Shown: in pieces, positions 21,687-31,111 of the stretch
How the letters are laid out: each line of letters begins with the position of its first letter
Position numbering within the stretch: the stretch's first letter is position 1
Origin: Verrucomicrobiia bacterium
GTDB taxonomy: Bacteria > Zixibacteria > MSB-5A5 > DSPP01
Direction: 5' to 3'
DNA length: 43,112 bases
NCBI GenBank assembly: GCA_035574275.1
Contig: DATLYY010000079.1
Location: 1 to 43,112, forward strand
Notes under the pieces: model-generated
The model's input: the letters and a program-made list of their open reading frames with translations, nothing else
The model's database searches: none
Told to the model about the DNA's origin: nothing
Position numbers and translations under genes: made by a program

Positions 21687-24600
21687 TTAAAATTTCAAGT
21701 CAACGGTGAAGGTGGCCGTCCGGATTTTGTTGGTCTTCTTGTCGATGTTGTTTTTCTGGTCCGTCCACTGCAGCGAGAACCCGCCATCCACCTGCGTGGA
21801 AAAACTGTAGGTGAAGGAGGGGTTGATTGAAAGGGTGGACATGTCCGTGGTGATGCCGGAAGTTCCGGGGGTCGGGTTCAGATTCCGCGAGACCCGGTGG
21901 GAGTACTGAATCGACAGGTTCGTGTTCAGACTGGAGGAAAGCCGGATGCCGCGCAGAAGCGGAAGCCGGATGCCGCGCGGAGCGATGAAGCTGTAGCGGG
22001 TGGAAAGCATGAAGCCGTTTTCCGTGTTCTGGGAGGTGTTGAAAACGCTCGTTCCCTCCGGGCGGGTTTTCATCTCCTGCAGGCTTTTCCGGTAGCTGAA
22101 GTTGGCCGATAGCCCGCGGAAAAACGTGGCGGAGACGGAAACGAGCGGGTTGTGGTTTTTGGCGATGCCTTGGCTAAGCGCCTGCCCCGTGCGCGTGTCA
22201 AAGCTCGTGGTGGTCTGCTTCTGGTAATTGGAGGAGATGGTTCCGGCCGGCAGGATTTTCTTCAAAAATCCGACCCGCCGCTCCAGCCCGGATAAACTGA
22301 CGGTCATGTCGGGAAAAGTTTCCGCCTCCTGCCGGCTGGAGCCGGTGGAGATGCGACCCTGGGTGATGTTTTTGGCATAGCGGCCGTTCACCCGGATGCC
22401 CGAGCCGAGATTCAGTCCGGTCCCCGCCGTGTAGTTGTCCGCCTCCCGTTCGCTGTTCGAACTGCTGGAAACCCCCGCCTCCCCCGGGTCGGTGACCAGC
22501 CCGAATTGAAAATCCAGCCCCGGCCGGTTTCGGAGCCCCTGCCGGCTGATGTTGTTCGTGTGGTTGTAGGTGAACTGAACCGGCTCCACCCGGTCCGCCA
22601 GCTTGCGCACAAAGTTTAGCCCGTTGGAAAGCAAAAAGACCTTCCCGCTCCCCTTCTCCTTGGCCACGGGGGGCGGGACCGGTTTTTTGGCCGAATCTCC
22701 CAGGGCAAAACCGGGGCGGGCGCCATCCGGCGCGGCCCGCATCGTCGTATCGCCCGGGAGCTTGGCCACCCCGCCCGGCGCAACCGGCGTCGGCGGAATG
22801 GGTGCGGGAACTGAAGCCGTATCTTTTTTTGCCGGCCCCAGCCGGGGAAGAATGAACCCAAAGGCCGGAACGGGGAGCGGAACGAACCGGTTCATGCTTT
22901 CGCGAAAACGAATTTCCGCCGGAATCGTGTCCCAGGAAGCCACCTCCCGGCGGCGGGCTTCCGCCGCCGCCCGCGCCAAGCTGTCCGCGATGCGCGCCGA
23001 ATCCAACGGCCAGCGCTCCGCCCGCTTCTTTTCCTCCTCCAGCCTCTTTTTCTCCTCCTCTTTTGCTTTTCGTTCCGATTCTTTTTTCTCCCGCTCGGCC
23101 GTTCTGCGGGCCACCTCCGCCGGCGAGGGGGCTTTTGGCTGTCCCAAAAGCCGGGTCAGATTGAAGTTCACGTTCGCCCCGTAGCCGCTGGAACCCTCGA
23201 TCCGACGGGTGCCGGCCAGCGCCCCCAACCCCACCACCAAAGCCTCGCTATAGGTGGAGGAAAAATTGAGCCGCGTGTCGGCAAAGGAGAAAAGCCCCGG
23301 ATTGTAGCTCGTGCGGAAATCCTGCCGCCGCTCCACCTCCACGCCCAGCTTGAATTTTTTCGGGCTGAAGGAAAACGCCAGGTTCTCCGGATTGGAAATG
23401 TCGCGCCGGGTGTTGAAGCTGTAATCGGCGGAAAGGTTGGGGAAGATGCGGAACCCGGCCGTCATTCGCCCGCGGAAATCCCGGATGTAGGAAACGGTGG
23501 GGCGCTGAAAGGGGTCGTTCAAAATCGTGGTGGAAAGCGTGCGCGCAACGTCCCCGCTCACGTTGAAGGTGGCCGGCAGCGGGGAGAACTGCGTCCCCCC
23601 CACTTTTTTCAAAAGCCAGAAGGAGGGGAGCCACCCCAGCGGTTTGAACCCGAGCGTCTTCTTGGGGGAAAGGTCGTAGGCCAATGAAGCCGTGTAGGAG
23701 CGCTGTTCGGAAAGCTGGGTGAACGGGTCGCTTCCCCGGTAGTAGCTGTAGGAAAAGGAGCCGTTCATCCGGTTGAAGGTCAAATTCCAGAGCTTGTTCT
23801 TGGTCTCCTTGCGCAAACTGGGGGTCACGGAGAATCCCCGGCGAATCTGCTCGGAGCGCTCCGCTTCGGCGAACTCGTCGGTCAAAATGATGTCCGAGCC
23901 GGTGCGCAGCCGCGGCGTGGAGCGGCCGCGGCTCCAGTTGATGGAAATCGGCAGGGCCGAAAAGCCCAAAAACTTGGGCAAAAACCGGTGCCCCTGAAAG
24001 CTTCCGGAAAAACTCAAAAGCTCGGTGGTTGCCGCCGAGCGGTTGTAGGACAAAGTCCCGCTTTCGCTCCCCGTCAGGTTGCGGAAAGTCGCCCCCTGCC
24101 GGCTGGCCTCAAAGTTGACCGTCCCCAAATCTGCCAGCTGGGTGGAAAGATGGAAGCGCCCGGCCGTGCCGGTTTCCCGGCGCACGTCGGTCAAAATCAG
24201 CTCGTTCGTCCAGACCTCGCCGGAGGCCGCCCGCGTGGAGTCCAGGTTCTCCACCCCCATCACGTACCAGCGCACCGCCGCCAGACTCGGGTTCCCCCGC
24301 ACCCGGTAGTTGCCGTCGATGGTGTCCTGCACCACGGAAGTCGGGCGCGGGCTTTTGATGAGCAGGTTTTTCAGATTCGTCAGCCGGTTGAAATCCATTT
24401 CCACAAAATTGTTCAAATCCCAGCCCGGTTTCAAAAGCACCCGGTACTCATAGAAATTGTCCGGGTCGTTCTGCGTGCCGGAGCCGAAGCGTAGAAAGAA
24501 CAGAAGCGAATCGGAAAGGTTGTCCGCCGGGTTGCCGATTTGCCGGTCCCCGTGCACCATCATCTTCAAGTTCCGGTAGCCGGAGTAATCCTCCACCCCG

Positions 24601-27600
24601 CCCAAAAGCACCCGCTGCAAAAGCCCCTGGTTCTGCGGCCCGATATTCTCGTAGGTCAAAACGAGCGACTGTTCCCGCTCCCGCAGGTTGGTCGTTTTGT
24701 TCAAAACCTCCCCCACCCCCGGCGGCGGGTCGGCCCGGTAGGCCGGGTGTTCCTGCGAATTGATTACGGAGACCCGCACCTTCTGGCTGTCGGTCACCGG
24801 CTTCAGCGAATCGTCAAAAACCCCCAGCTCCTTCCAGCGGTTCCCCACCAAATCCAAACTGGCGAAGATGATTCGGGAGGTGTCAATCCCCTCCAGCCAA
24901 ATGCGCACAAACTGGATATTGCTCCAGGAAGGGCTTCCTCCCACTATTTTTGCCACGCTCGTGTCCTTCAGCGGCACCCGTATCAGCCGCCAGCGAATGG
25001 CCCGATTCTCACCGGGGCGGACTTCCGGTTGGTTATCTTTGTTTAGGTTGAAGTCGTTGTAGCGACTCGACCCGGGCACCACAAACCGGGTGGTGTCGTT
25101 CAAATCGACCGTAAAGGAGAAATAACCGTCCGCTCCCCCCAACCCGCCGTCGTCGTTCAAATCCTCTTTGTCCGGCTTGGAAAGCCACTCCGGGTCTTGG
25201 TTGTTTTTCTCCGTTCCATTGATGCTGTCAATGGAAATGCCCCAGTTGTCGTTGCTTGAATCCGGATCCGGAATGCCGTCCAGCCCCACATCCTGTTCCG
25301 GCGGAATCGTTCCAATCCGCGCCGGGTCCTCGGTTTCGGGATTTCCACCGTCACCATCGATATCTTCGCTTATCTGCCCAAAATCAAAATGCAGTCGCGG
25401 CGCCGTGGTGCTCTCCTCCAGCCCCACCCAGAATTCCAAAAGCTGCGTTTCCTGATGGTTTTGATTGCCGCTGCCCAGCCAGCGCATTATCCCAGCCCAT
25501 CCGGTTGTGTCCGGAAAGCCGGTGGTATCCGTTTTCGGAAAGTAGCGCAGTTCGAGAACGTCCATTCCTTCTTCTTGGGTCCCCACGGAACGGTCCGGGA
25601 AGATTTCCAAAATGCGAAATCGCCGAACGGCCAGATTGTTGTTGCGAGGATCGAAAATCTTGTTATCCGGCACGTACCAGGCCAGCCGCCCGCGGTTGGT
25701 TTGGGTTTTTCCCGCTGGCGCCGAGGATTTGGTCCAGGTGGTCCGCCGGATCCCCAAACTCGAAAAATCCCGGCTCCCTTCAAAGTCGTCAATGTATGCC
25801 CTCCCCAGCGTGTTCGGGTTCGGCATGCTCCGGGCGATTTCTCCGTCCAGCTGAAAGGCGGAGGGGGCCACCGCGGTGACCATCGGCAGCTTGTCCAAAA
25901 GCCTGGTTACAAAGTTGCTCTGCCCGGTGTAGGCGAAATCGGCGTCCAGAAGCAGGGCATGGTTCGGCTCCTCGCCGATTCTCGGCTTCTGGTCGATGGT
26001 GGAGGAGTTGCGGTAGAGAACGGTGGAGCCGAACCGGAACTGCTCCGAGGTGGAATATTCCGTCCGCAGCCCGAAAAGGTTTTTCTTCTGCGAGGACAAA
26101 AACGGCTGGTATTCGTAGTTCACCTGCACATCGGCGTTCGGGTCGGTCACCCGGGAATTGTAAAAGGTGATGGTCCCGAGCTGGTAGTCGATGCGGTAAT
26201 CCTGGTCCCGGATGAGCTTCTGTCCGTTTAAGCGCACGTCCTCGGACCCTTCCAGAATATCCACCTGCCCCAGCGAAAACTCCGTCCGCCGGGCCTTGGT
26301 CGCTATTTCAAGGTAATATTTACCCAAAGCCACCCCGGCGCTGTCGGAATTGTAAATGACGGGGTTTTTCACCTTTAATACCCCAGCCGATCCCCCCACA
26401 AAATTCTTTGTGGGGTTGAAGGGGTAGCGGTCGGGAAAAATGATATGCCCCAATTCCTCCTGCACGATGGAATAGTCGTAATTTAAATCAACGATGCCAT
26501 CCGGAATCGTATCTCCGGATTGATTGTTGACCTGGTCCAGCCCCAAAAGCTCGATGTAGCGCACCCCGCCGGCCCCCGGTGTTCCCTGATAGTCCTTGCG
26601 GCTTAAATCGTTCGCCTCGCTGATGTCCCCTTCATAAATCTTCGCCCCGAAGCCGTCCCGGTCCAAATTCGGCTCCCGCAAATCATACACATTTTTCCAT
26701 TCGTAGTAATAGCTCGGATTCAGAGGGTTTGCCGCGTCCCGTTTGAGAAGCTTCAACACGTACCGCTGCGCGCTGAAATTGGTGGTATCCGCTCCAAGCG
26801 GCCAGTAGGCATAGCCGATAGTGTCCAGCCGACCGGTTGCCCCGCGGCGAACCTGCATCATGTAACCTATTTTGTCCGCTGCGTTCAAAGGATACTTAAA
26901 AACCACGTAAAAGGAGTCCCGGTTCAACAGATACTGGTCACGGGGGATTTGCAAAAAAAATCCCCCCACCACCGGTTCGCTTTTCGGATTGGTCAGTGTA
27001 TCAAGCGTATCGAGAGGATTAAGGAAACACCTTCCGTAAGGTAACTGGTTTTGGGTTTGATTGCTGTAAAGCTCCGCCTTGAAAAATATCGGATCCCCTT
27101 CGATGGTATCCCGCCCACCGGAAGCGTCCAAGTCAAATTCATCCGTAAAAGGGGGCATTCCGCCGCCCGAATCCGGTTTGGCAATCCCCTTTTTCCCCAA
27201 ATCAAAGTAGGTATAGCGCAGATAATTTTTGTCCGCAATCCGCACGGTGGTCGCCTCCGCCCCCGCCCGGAAGCTCTTCCCCTGCGAAGACCCCTTCTGC
27301 TGGCTGGCGATGGTGGTCCAGTTGAAGCCGCCTAATTTCCCCTGCGCCTTTACGCCAAAAAGCCCCTGCACCGATTGCGAAAACCCGGCGTAGCGCGTTC
27401 CCCCCAGCGAAAGCGTGGTGTTCCCCGCCTCGATGGTCTGCACCAAGTCATCCTCTTCCCCCTTGTAACGGATTTGAATCCGGTCCGACAAATCCAGCCG
27501 CTGGTTGTACTGGTTGGAGCTTTTGTCCGTCTTCATGTTTACGAAAAGCTTGGAGCCGACGTTGCCGGTGATATACATGTTGTATTCCTGCAGGGTCTGG

Positions 27601-28226
27601 AAGCTGGGGGTCCCCTGCCGGACGACGCCGACGTTGTTGTTCACCCCGGTGGTGTAGTTTTTGTCCAGCTTGAAAAGCACCTTGTAGTTGCCGGTCACCG
27701 AAAGCCCCGGCCCCCCCTCGCCGACCAAACTGGATATGACCTTGGGAAACTTCACCGGGATATCGACGTTCAAAAGCCCCTTCCCCCCCTTTCCAAAAGT
27801 GGAGACCGACTTGCCGACGGAGGCCCTTTTGGTATTGTTCCAGTCCGCCCGCCCGCGGAACTCGCTGCGGGACAGAGCCGCGTCCGAAAGCTCAAAAATC
27901 CGGTAATCCCCGTTCCGGTTCAGTTCATCCCGGTTGAAATAGTAACTCCGGCTGGATAAAAACTGGTTTTCATCGTCGATGTCGTGGTAGCTGCGCAAGT
28001 AATTGGGGGCCGGCAGCCAGGCCACGCTGTCCCGCCCCATGGCCAGCCCCTGCCGGGTGGAATCGCAAAAAAGCCGGCACTCGTTGCCGGAAAGCAAATC
28101 CAGTTTTAATCCTTGGGAGAAAGCAAAAGTGGGAAAAACAAAAATAGCCAAAGCCAGAATGGCTTGGGCTTTCTTGTCCCGAGCGAAGACGAGGGACCAA
28201 TTTTTTCTACAACAACCGTTCTTCAT
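21687..28226 (-). CDS. sprA: SprA-type giant outer-membrane protein (type IX secretion pore homologue)
   Basis: This 2179-residue protein has a signal peptide (ILALAIFVFPTFAFSQ) and a long beta-rich body. Stretches such as VGSKLFVNMKTDKSSNQYNQRLDLSDRIQIRYKGEEDDLVQTIEAGNTTLSLGG, DGIVDLNYDYSIVQEELGHIIFPDRYPF, and ARPYIDDFEGS-like AYIDDFEGSRDFSSLGIR are typical of SprA/Sov. That protein forms the 36-strand outer-membrane pore of the type IX secretion system in Bacteroidetes. Length is near the family norm (about 2300). A Lys/Glu-rich helical and Pro-rich segment (about residues 1700-1860) interrupts the C-terminal barrel. The only in-frame ATG is at 28226 and has a weak ribosome site, with a strong AAAGGAGG about 50 nt earlier. 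It is followed by the glutaminyl-cyclase gene in an operon. Whether a full secretion system exists cannot be seen here. Confidence 0.88.
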   Translation of the reverse strand: MKNGCCRKNWSLVFARDKKAQAILALAIFVFPTFAFSQGLKLDLLSGNECRLFCDSTRQGLAMGRDSVAWLPAPNYLRSYHDIDDENQFLSSRSYYFNRDELNRNGDYRIFELSDAALSRSEFRGRADWNNTKRASVGKSVSTFGKGGKGLLNVDIPVKFPKVISSLVGEGGPGLSVTGNYKVLFKLDKNYTTGVNNNVGVVRQGTPSFQTLQEYNMYITGNVGSKLFVNMKTDKSSNQYNQRLDLSDRIQIRYKGEEDDLVQTIEAGNTTLSLGGTRYAGFSQSVQGLFGVKAQGKLGGFNWTTIASQQKGSSQGKSFRAGAEATTVRIADKNYLRYTYFDLGKKGIAKPDSGGGMPPFTDEFDLDASGGRDTIEGDPIFFKAELYSNQTQNQLPYGRCFLNPLDTLDTLTNPKSEPVVGGFFLQIPRDQYLLNRDSFYVVFKYPLNAADKIGYMMQVRRGATGRLDTIGYAYWPLGADTTNFSAQRYVLKLLKRDAANPLNPSYYYEWKNVYDLREPNLDRDGFGAKIYEGDISEANDLSRKDYQGTPGAGGVRYIELLGLDQVNNQSGDTIPDGIVDLNYDYSIVQEELGHIIFPDRYPFNPTKNFVGGSAGVLKVKNPVIYNSDSAGVALGKYYLEIATKARRTEFSLGQVDILEGSEDVRLNGQKLIRDQDYRIDYQLGTITFYNSRVTDPNADVQVNYEYQPFLSSQKKNLFGLRTEYSTSEQFRFGSTVLYRNSSTIDQKPRIGEEPNHALLLDADFAYTGQSNFVTRLLDKLPMVTAVAPSAFQLDGEIARSMPNPNTLGRAYIDDFEGSRDFSSLGIRRTTWTKSSAPAGKTQTNRGRLAWYVPDNKIFDPRNNNLAVRRFRILEIFPDRSVGTQEEGMDVLELRYFPKTDTTGFPDTTGWAGIMRWLGSGNQNHQETQLLEFWVGLEESTTAPRLHFDFGQISEDIDGDGGNPETEDPARIGTIPPEQDVGLDGIPDPDSSNDNWGISIDSINGTEKNNQDPEWLSKPDKEDLNDDGGLGGADGYFSFTVDLNDTTRFVVPGSSRYNDFNLNKDNQPEVRPGENRAIRWRLIRVPLKDTSVAKIVGGSPSWSNIQFVRIWLEGIDTSRIIFASLDLVGNRWKELGVFDDSLKPVTDSQKVRVSVINSQEHPAYRADPPPGVGEVLNKTTNLREREQSLVLTYENIGPQNQGLLQRVLLGGVEDYSGYRNLKMMVHGDRQIGNPADNLSDSLLFFLRFGSGTQNDPDNFYEYRVLLKPGWDLNNFVEMDFNRLTNLKNLLIKSPRPTSVVQDTIDGNYRVRGNPSLAAVRWYVMGVENLDSTRAASGEVWTNELILTDVRRETGTAGRFHLSTQLADLGTVNFEASRQGATFRNLTGSESGTLSYNRSAATTELLSFSGSFQGHRFLPKFLGFSALPISINWSRGRSTPRLRTGSDIILTDEFAEAERSEQIRRGFSVTPSLRKETKNKLWNLTFNRMNGSFSYSYYRGSDPFTQLSEQRSYTASLAYDLSPKKTLGFKPLGWLPSFWLLKKVGGTQFSPLPATFNVSGDVARTLSTTILNDPFQRPTVSYIRDFRGRMTAGFRIFPNLSADYSFNTRRDISNPENLAFSFSPKKFKLGVEVERRQDFRTSYNPGLFSFADTRLNFSSTYSEALVVGLGALAGTRRIEGSSGYGANVNFNLTRLLGQPKAPSPAEVARRTAEREKKESERKAKEEEKKRLEEEKKRAERWPLDSARIADSLARAAAEARRREVASWDTIPAEIRFRESMNRFVPLPVPAFGFILPRLGPAKKDTASVPAPIPPTPVAPGGVAKLPGDTTMRAAPDGARPGFALGDSAKKPVPPPVAKEKGSGKVFLLSNGLNFVRKLADRVEPVQFTYNHTNNISRQGLRNRPGLDFQFGLVTDPGEAGVSSSSNSEREADNYTAGTGLNLGSGIRVNGRYAKNITQGRISTGSSRQEAETFPDMTVSLSGLERRVGFLKKILPAGTISSNYQKQTTTSFDTRTGQALSQGIAKNHNPLVSVSATFFRGLSANFSYRKSLQEMKTRPEGTSVFNTSQNTENGFMLSTRYSFIAPRGIRLPLLRGIRLSSSLNTNLSIQYSHRVSRNLNPTPGTSGITTDMSTLSINPSFTYSFSTQVDGGFSLQWTDQKNNIDKKTNKIRTATFTVDLKF

Positions 28227-28350
28227 TACCCGCTGCGTATTACAACGCGTTACCTATTTACCTATAGTCAGTACCTCCTTTGTTAAGAGTTATTCCAAAT
28301 GCCGTTCCGCCCTTTTCCCCTCCGGACGGACCCGGCCTGTCACACCCCAT

Positions 28351-28378
28351 AATCTACCTATGATACTGCCAAAGTCAA
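28351..28378 (-). promoter_or_regulatory. Promoter of the sprA operon
   Basis: On the minus strand, -35 TTGACT, 16-nt spacer, -10 TAGATT. The leader to the sprA ATG is about 120 nt. It contains AAAGGAGG about 50 nt before the ATG and two tandem ATAGGTAA octamers (28250-28265). Confidence 0.5.
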
Positions 28379-28429
28379 GCTTTTGTTGGAGTTAAATCGG
28401 TTCGGAGGGGTATTTGGGAGAGGGGGAAG

Positions 28430-29350
28430 TTACCCTTGTTTCCGCCCCGAGCCGTCCACGTAGCGGATTTCCTCTTCGAGGGTGATGCCGAATTCGTCGA
28501 ACACCTTCTGCCGCATCAAATTGGCCAGCCGGCGAATATCTGCAAAGCGCGCTCCGCCGTAATTGACGATGATGTTGGCGTGCTTATGGTAAACACCCGC
28601 CTGCCCGATGCGCAGATTTTTGGCGCCGACTTTATCCAAAAGAATGCCGGCGGCCAATTTTCCGTACGGCTCGTCCGCCTTTTCGATGTTTTTGAAAAAG
28701 CTCCCTGCGCAGGGCCAATCGTGCGGCGGATGCTTTTCCGCCCGCAAAGTTAGAATCTCTTTCATCTTTTGCCACAACGCTTCTTTATCTCCCGGCTTGA
28801 ATTTCAGCTTGACCGAAAGCAGAATATCGCCGGATTCTTTGAGATAGGAATGCCGGTAGCGGAATTTGAAATAATCGTTGCCGACCGTTTCCAAACTGTT
28901 GGCAGGAGTCAAAACGATGCCGCTTTCCAGAATTTCCCCGATGGAATAGCCAAACGCTCCGGCGTTGCCAAACACCGCTCCGCCGACCGAGCCGGGAATC
29001 CCGGCCAAGTTTTCCAGCCCGGCCCAACCTTGGTTCCCCGCTTCCTGCACCAAACTCCAGAGTGAAAGCCCCCCCTCGCAGCCGAGCGTCATATTATTTG
29101 TGTCCGCAACGAGGTCGGATGCGGTATAGCGGATTACGAGTCCGCCAAGCCCGGCGTCGTCGATGACCAGATTGCTTCCCCCCGCCATCACAAAGTACGG
29201 AACGCCAATCTCCCGCGCCGCGATGACCGCTTCGATTAATTTTTGCGTGCTGTCGGCCTCAACGTAAAGCTCCGCCGGCCCCCCCACTTTCATCGTGGTG
29301 TGCGGGTACAAAAGCTCCCCCGCTTTGGCCTGCCGCAGCCGGGCTTTCAA
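28430..29350 (-). CDS. murB: UDP-N-acetylenolpyruvoylglucosamine reductase
   Basis: MurB reduces UDP-GlcNAc-enolpyruvate to UDP-MurNAc with NADPH and FAD in the cytoplasm, the second committed step of peptidoglycan synthesis. The 306-residue protein shows HTTMKVGGPAELYVE, the FAD-binding GGSNLVIDDAGLGGLVIR, GIPGSVGGAVFGNAGAFG, the YRHSYLK motif, GSFFKN with the catalytic Ser region, GLRIGQAGVYHKHANIIVNYG-like text, and the C-terminal EEEIRYVDG with the catalytic Glu. It is a type II-like compact form. The first plausible start is a TTG at 29350, preceded by AGGGG at 11 nt; no in-frame ATG or GTG gives the full N-terminus. It is the last gene of the rsmB-recG-ABC group, 105 bp after the permease gene. 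Confidence 0.95.
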   Translation of the reverse strand: MKARLRQAKAGELLYPHTTMKVGGPAELYVEADSTQKLIEAVIAAREIGVPYFVMAGGSNLVIDDAGLGGLVIRYTASDLVADTNNMTLGCEGGLSLWSLVQEAGNQGWAGLENLAGIPGSVGGAVFGNAGAFGYSIGEILESGIVLTPANSLETVGNDYFKFRYRHSYLKESGDILLSVKLKFKPGDKEALWQKMKEILTLRAEKHPPHDWPCAGSFFKNIEKADEPYGKLAAGILLDKVGAKNLRIGQAGVYHKHANIIVNYGGARFADIRRLANLMRQKVFDEFGITLEEEIRYVDGSGRKQG

Positions 29351-29455
29351 CTCAGCGATTCCCCTGCTTACCGGTGCAACTTTAGGAGCCGTTTTAGTCA
29401 GAATAATGTTTTTCCCTTCTCTCTTTAAAGATATCGGCTGAAATCCGCCCCTCCC

Positions 29456-31111
29456 CTATCCGAACTTCCACTCCAGATTCTCCAGCCGTTTCACCGCAAA
29501 CAGTCCGAAAAGCCAGACCAAAAAGAAGCTGACCGCGCCGTAAATTATACTCGCGGCGATAAAAGCGGCGACAAACGGCAGAAATTTTAATGCGGCGACC
29601 CCGGCTGTTAAAAGCCCGGCCCACAAAAGCCCGTACAGAAGAATGATTCCGGCCAGGGTAAACGCTCCCCCCGGCGTCACCATGTGATTCGGTTTATCCC
29701 AGTCCCAGCGGGCAAAGACGGTCCCTATCCACAGCCCGATCGCCCCGGCGGAGGACGCGATGAAAAAAGAGAGCCACAGCCCCAGAAGGAAATGCTTTAC
29801 CTCAAGCGAAAAAAAGACCGTTAAGAGTATCGCGGCAACCCACAACTCCGCGAGCGTGCAAAGCGAGGCGAAGGCAAGCTTGGCCCGGATGTAGACCGGC
29901 ATGGGAAGGGGGGCAACCAGAATCTGGCTCATCGAAAGCCGCTCCCAAGGAACGGCCCTAAGCCCGTTTTGCAGAGCCACGATGCCGGCAAAAAGGAGTA
30001 TGAAGAACGGCATGAACCGCTCGGCTTCCGGATCCTGCCGGATGCCGGCGGAAGTCAGAAGCGGAAGGGCGACCATCATTGCAGGCATGATCAAAGCCGG
30101 GATGATTTGATTCCAATCCCGTTTGAGCGTCTGCCAGTCCTTTTTCATCACCCCCCAAAAAGGGGAGAAAAATTTCTCCGCGGTGGCGATTTTCGCCGGC
30201 GAAACAAGTTGTTTTTTGGCCTTGGGCCCAGCCGCAAGCCAGCCCCGCAAATAAACCTTCTCGGCGGAAAAAACCACCAGGCCGAAAAGCACCGCCCCGC
30301 TCCCCAAAAGAAGCAAAAAGTAAAGCCCGCTTCCCCCCTGCCCGGCCGACCACAAAAGCGCCTCCTTGGCCCAGGCGGAAGGAAAATAGTTTAACCCCCC
30401 GGCCAAAAGATTCTCTCCCGTATCCAAAAGCGGCTTCCAGTTTTCCGGCCGGCTCCAGGCTTCCCACTCCGAGGGATTGCGGAAGTGAATCTCCCCCGCA
30501 AAGAGCTGCATCCCCAAGGCGAAGGCGACCGCCAAAAGCGCCCCCGCAGCCGTCATAATTTCACGGGCCCGGTGGCGCGGCAAAATCCGCGCCAGAAAAG
30601 AGGATAAAACGAACCCAAAACAGGAACCCCAGACCAGAAGCGCGGCCAAAATCAAAACCGCGGCGAAATAAAAGTAAAACGGCGCGCCGTACCCGATGCC
30701 GTAACCGATCAGAAAGGGCAAAAAAAGAAGGGGAAGGAAGGCAAAGGAGAGCGCCAGCGATTCAACCAACTTGGCGGCAAAGACAATCCGGGCCGGGAGG
30801 GGCAGCGAAAAAAGGAACTCCAAATCGCCGGACAAAAACAAACTGAACACGGCCGAGCTGGCCGTGGAAATAAAAAAGAAAAGGAGAATGGCCGAAAAGG
30901 AAAAAAACAAAACAATCTCCGCGACCACACCCCCCCATTCCGGATGCGCGGCGAGTGCTCGGAAAAGACCGTATCCCGTGCCAAAACTGACCGCGCAAAA
31001 AACGCCGATGCCCAGGAGGGCCAAAAGGGCCAAAAACCGGTACGACCACCCCACCCGCCAGAGTGCGTTCCAAAAACACTTGAGCCGCACGGCAATCAAG
31101 GCCCAAAACAT
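29456..31111 (-). CDS. ABC-2-type transporter permease
   Basis: A 551-residue protein with about twelve hydrophobic segments (e.g. FLALLALLGIGVFCAVSFGTGYG, VAEIVLFFSFSAILLFFFI, FLPLLFLPFLIGYGIGYG). The middle and C-terminal halves are similar in layout, as in duplicated ABC-2 permeases. A cytoplasmic loop (FFSPFWGVMKKDWQTLKRDWNQ) probably contacts the ATPase. The gene begins with GTGATG: ATG 31111 (used here) overlaps the stop of the ATPase gene by one base, and a GTG directly before it is also possible. Together with the ATPase it forms an exporter whose substrate is unknown; antibiotics, lipids or proteins have all been reported for this family. No periplasmic domain is present. Confidence 0.85.
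   Translation of the reverse strand: MFWALIAVRLKCFWNALWRVGWSYRFLALLALLGIGVFCAVSFGTGYGLFRALAAHPEWGGVVAEIVLFFSFSAILLFFFISTASSAVFSLFLSGDLEFLFSLPLPARIVFAAKLVESLALSFAFLPLLFLPFLIGYGIGYGAPFYFYFAAVLILAALLVWGSCFGFVLSSFLARILPRHRAREIMTAAGALLAVAFALGMQLFAGEIHFRNPSEWEAWSRPENWKPLLDTGENLLAGGLNYFPSAWAKEALLWSAGQGGSGLYFLLLLGSGAVLFGLVVFSAEKVYLRGWLAAGPKAKKQLVSPAKIATAEKFFSPFWGVMKKDWQTLKRDWNQIIPALIMPAMMVALPLLTSAGIRQDPEAERFMPFFILLFAGIVALQNGLRAVPWERLSMSQILVAPLPMPVYIRAKLAFASLCTLAELWVAAILLTVFFSLEVKHFLLGLWLSFFIASSAGAIGLWIGTVFARWDWDKPNHMVTPGGAFTLAGIILLYGLLWAGLLTAGVAALKFLPFVAAFIAASIIYGAVSFFLVWLFGLFAVKRLENLEWKFG

Noticed and set aside
28430-29410. ATT start for murB (about 29402-29407, after GAGAAGGG)
   Set aside because: It would add about 20 residues without family similarity; TTG 29350 begins close to the usual MurB N-terminus.
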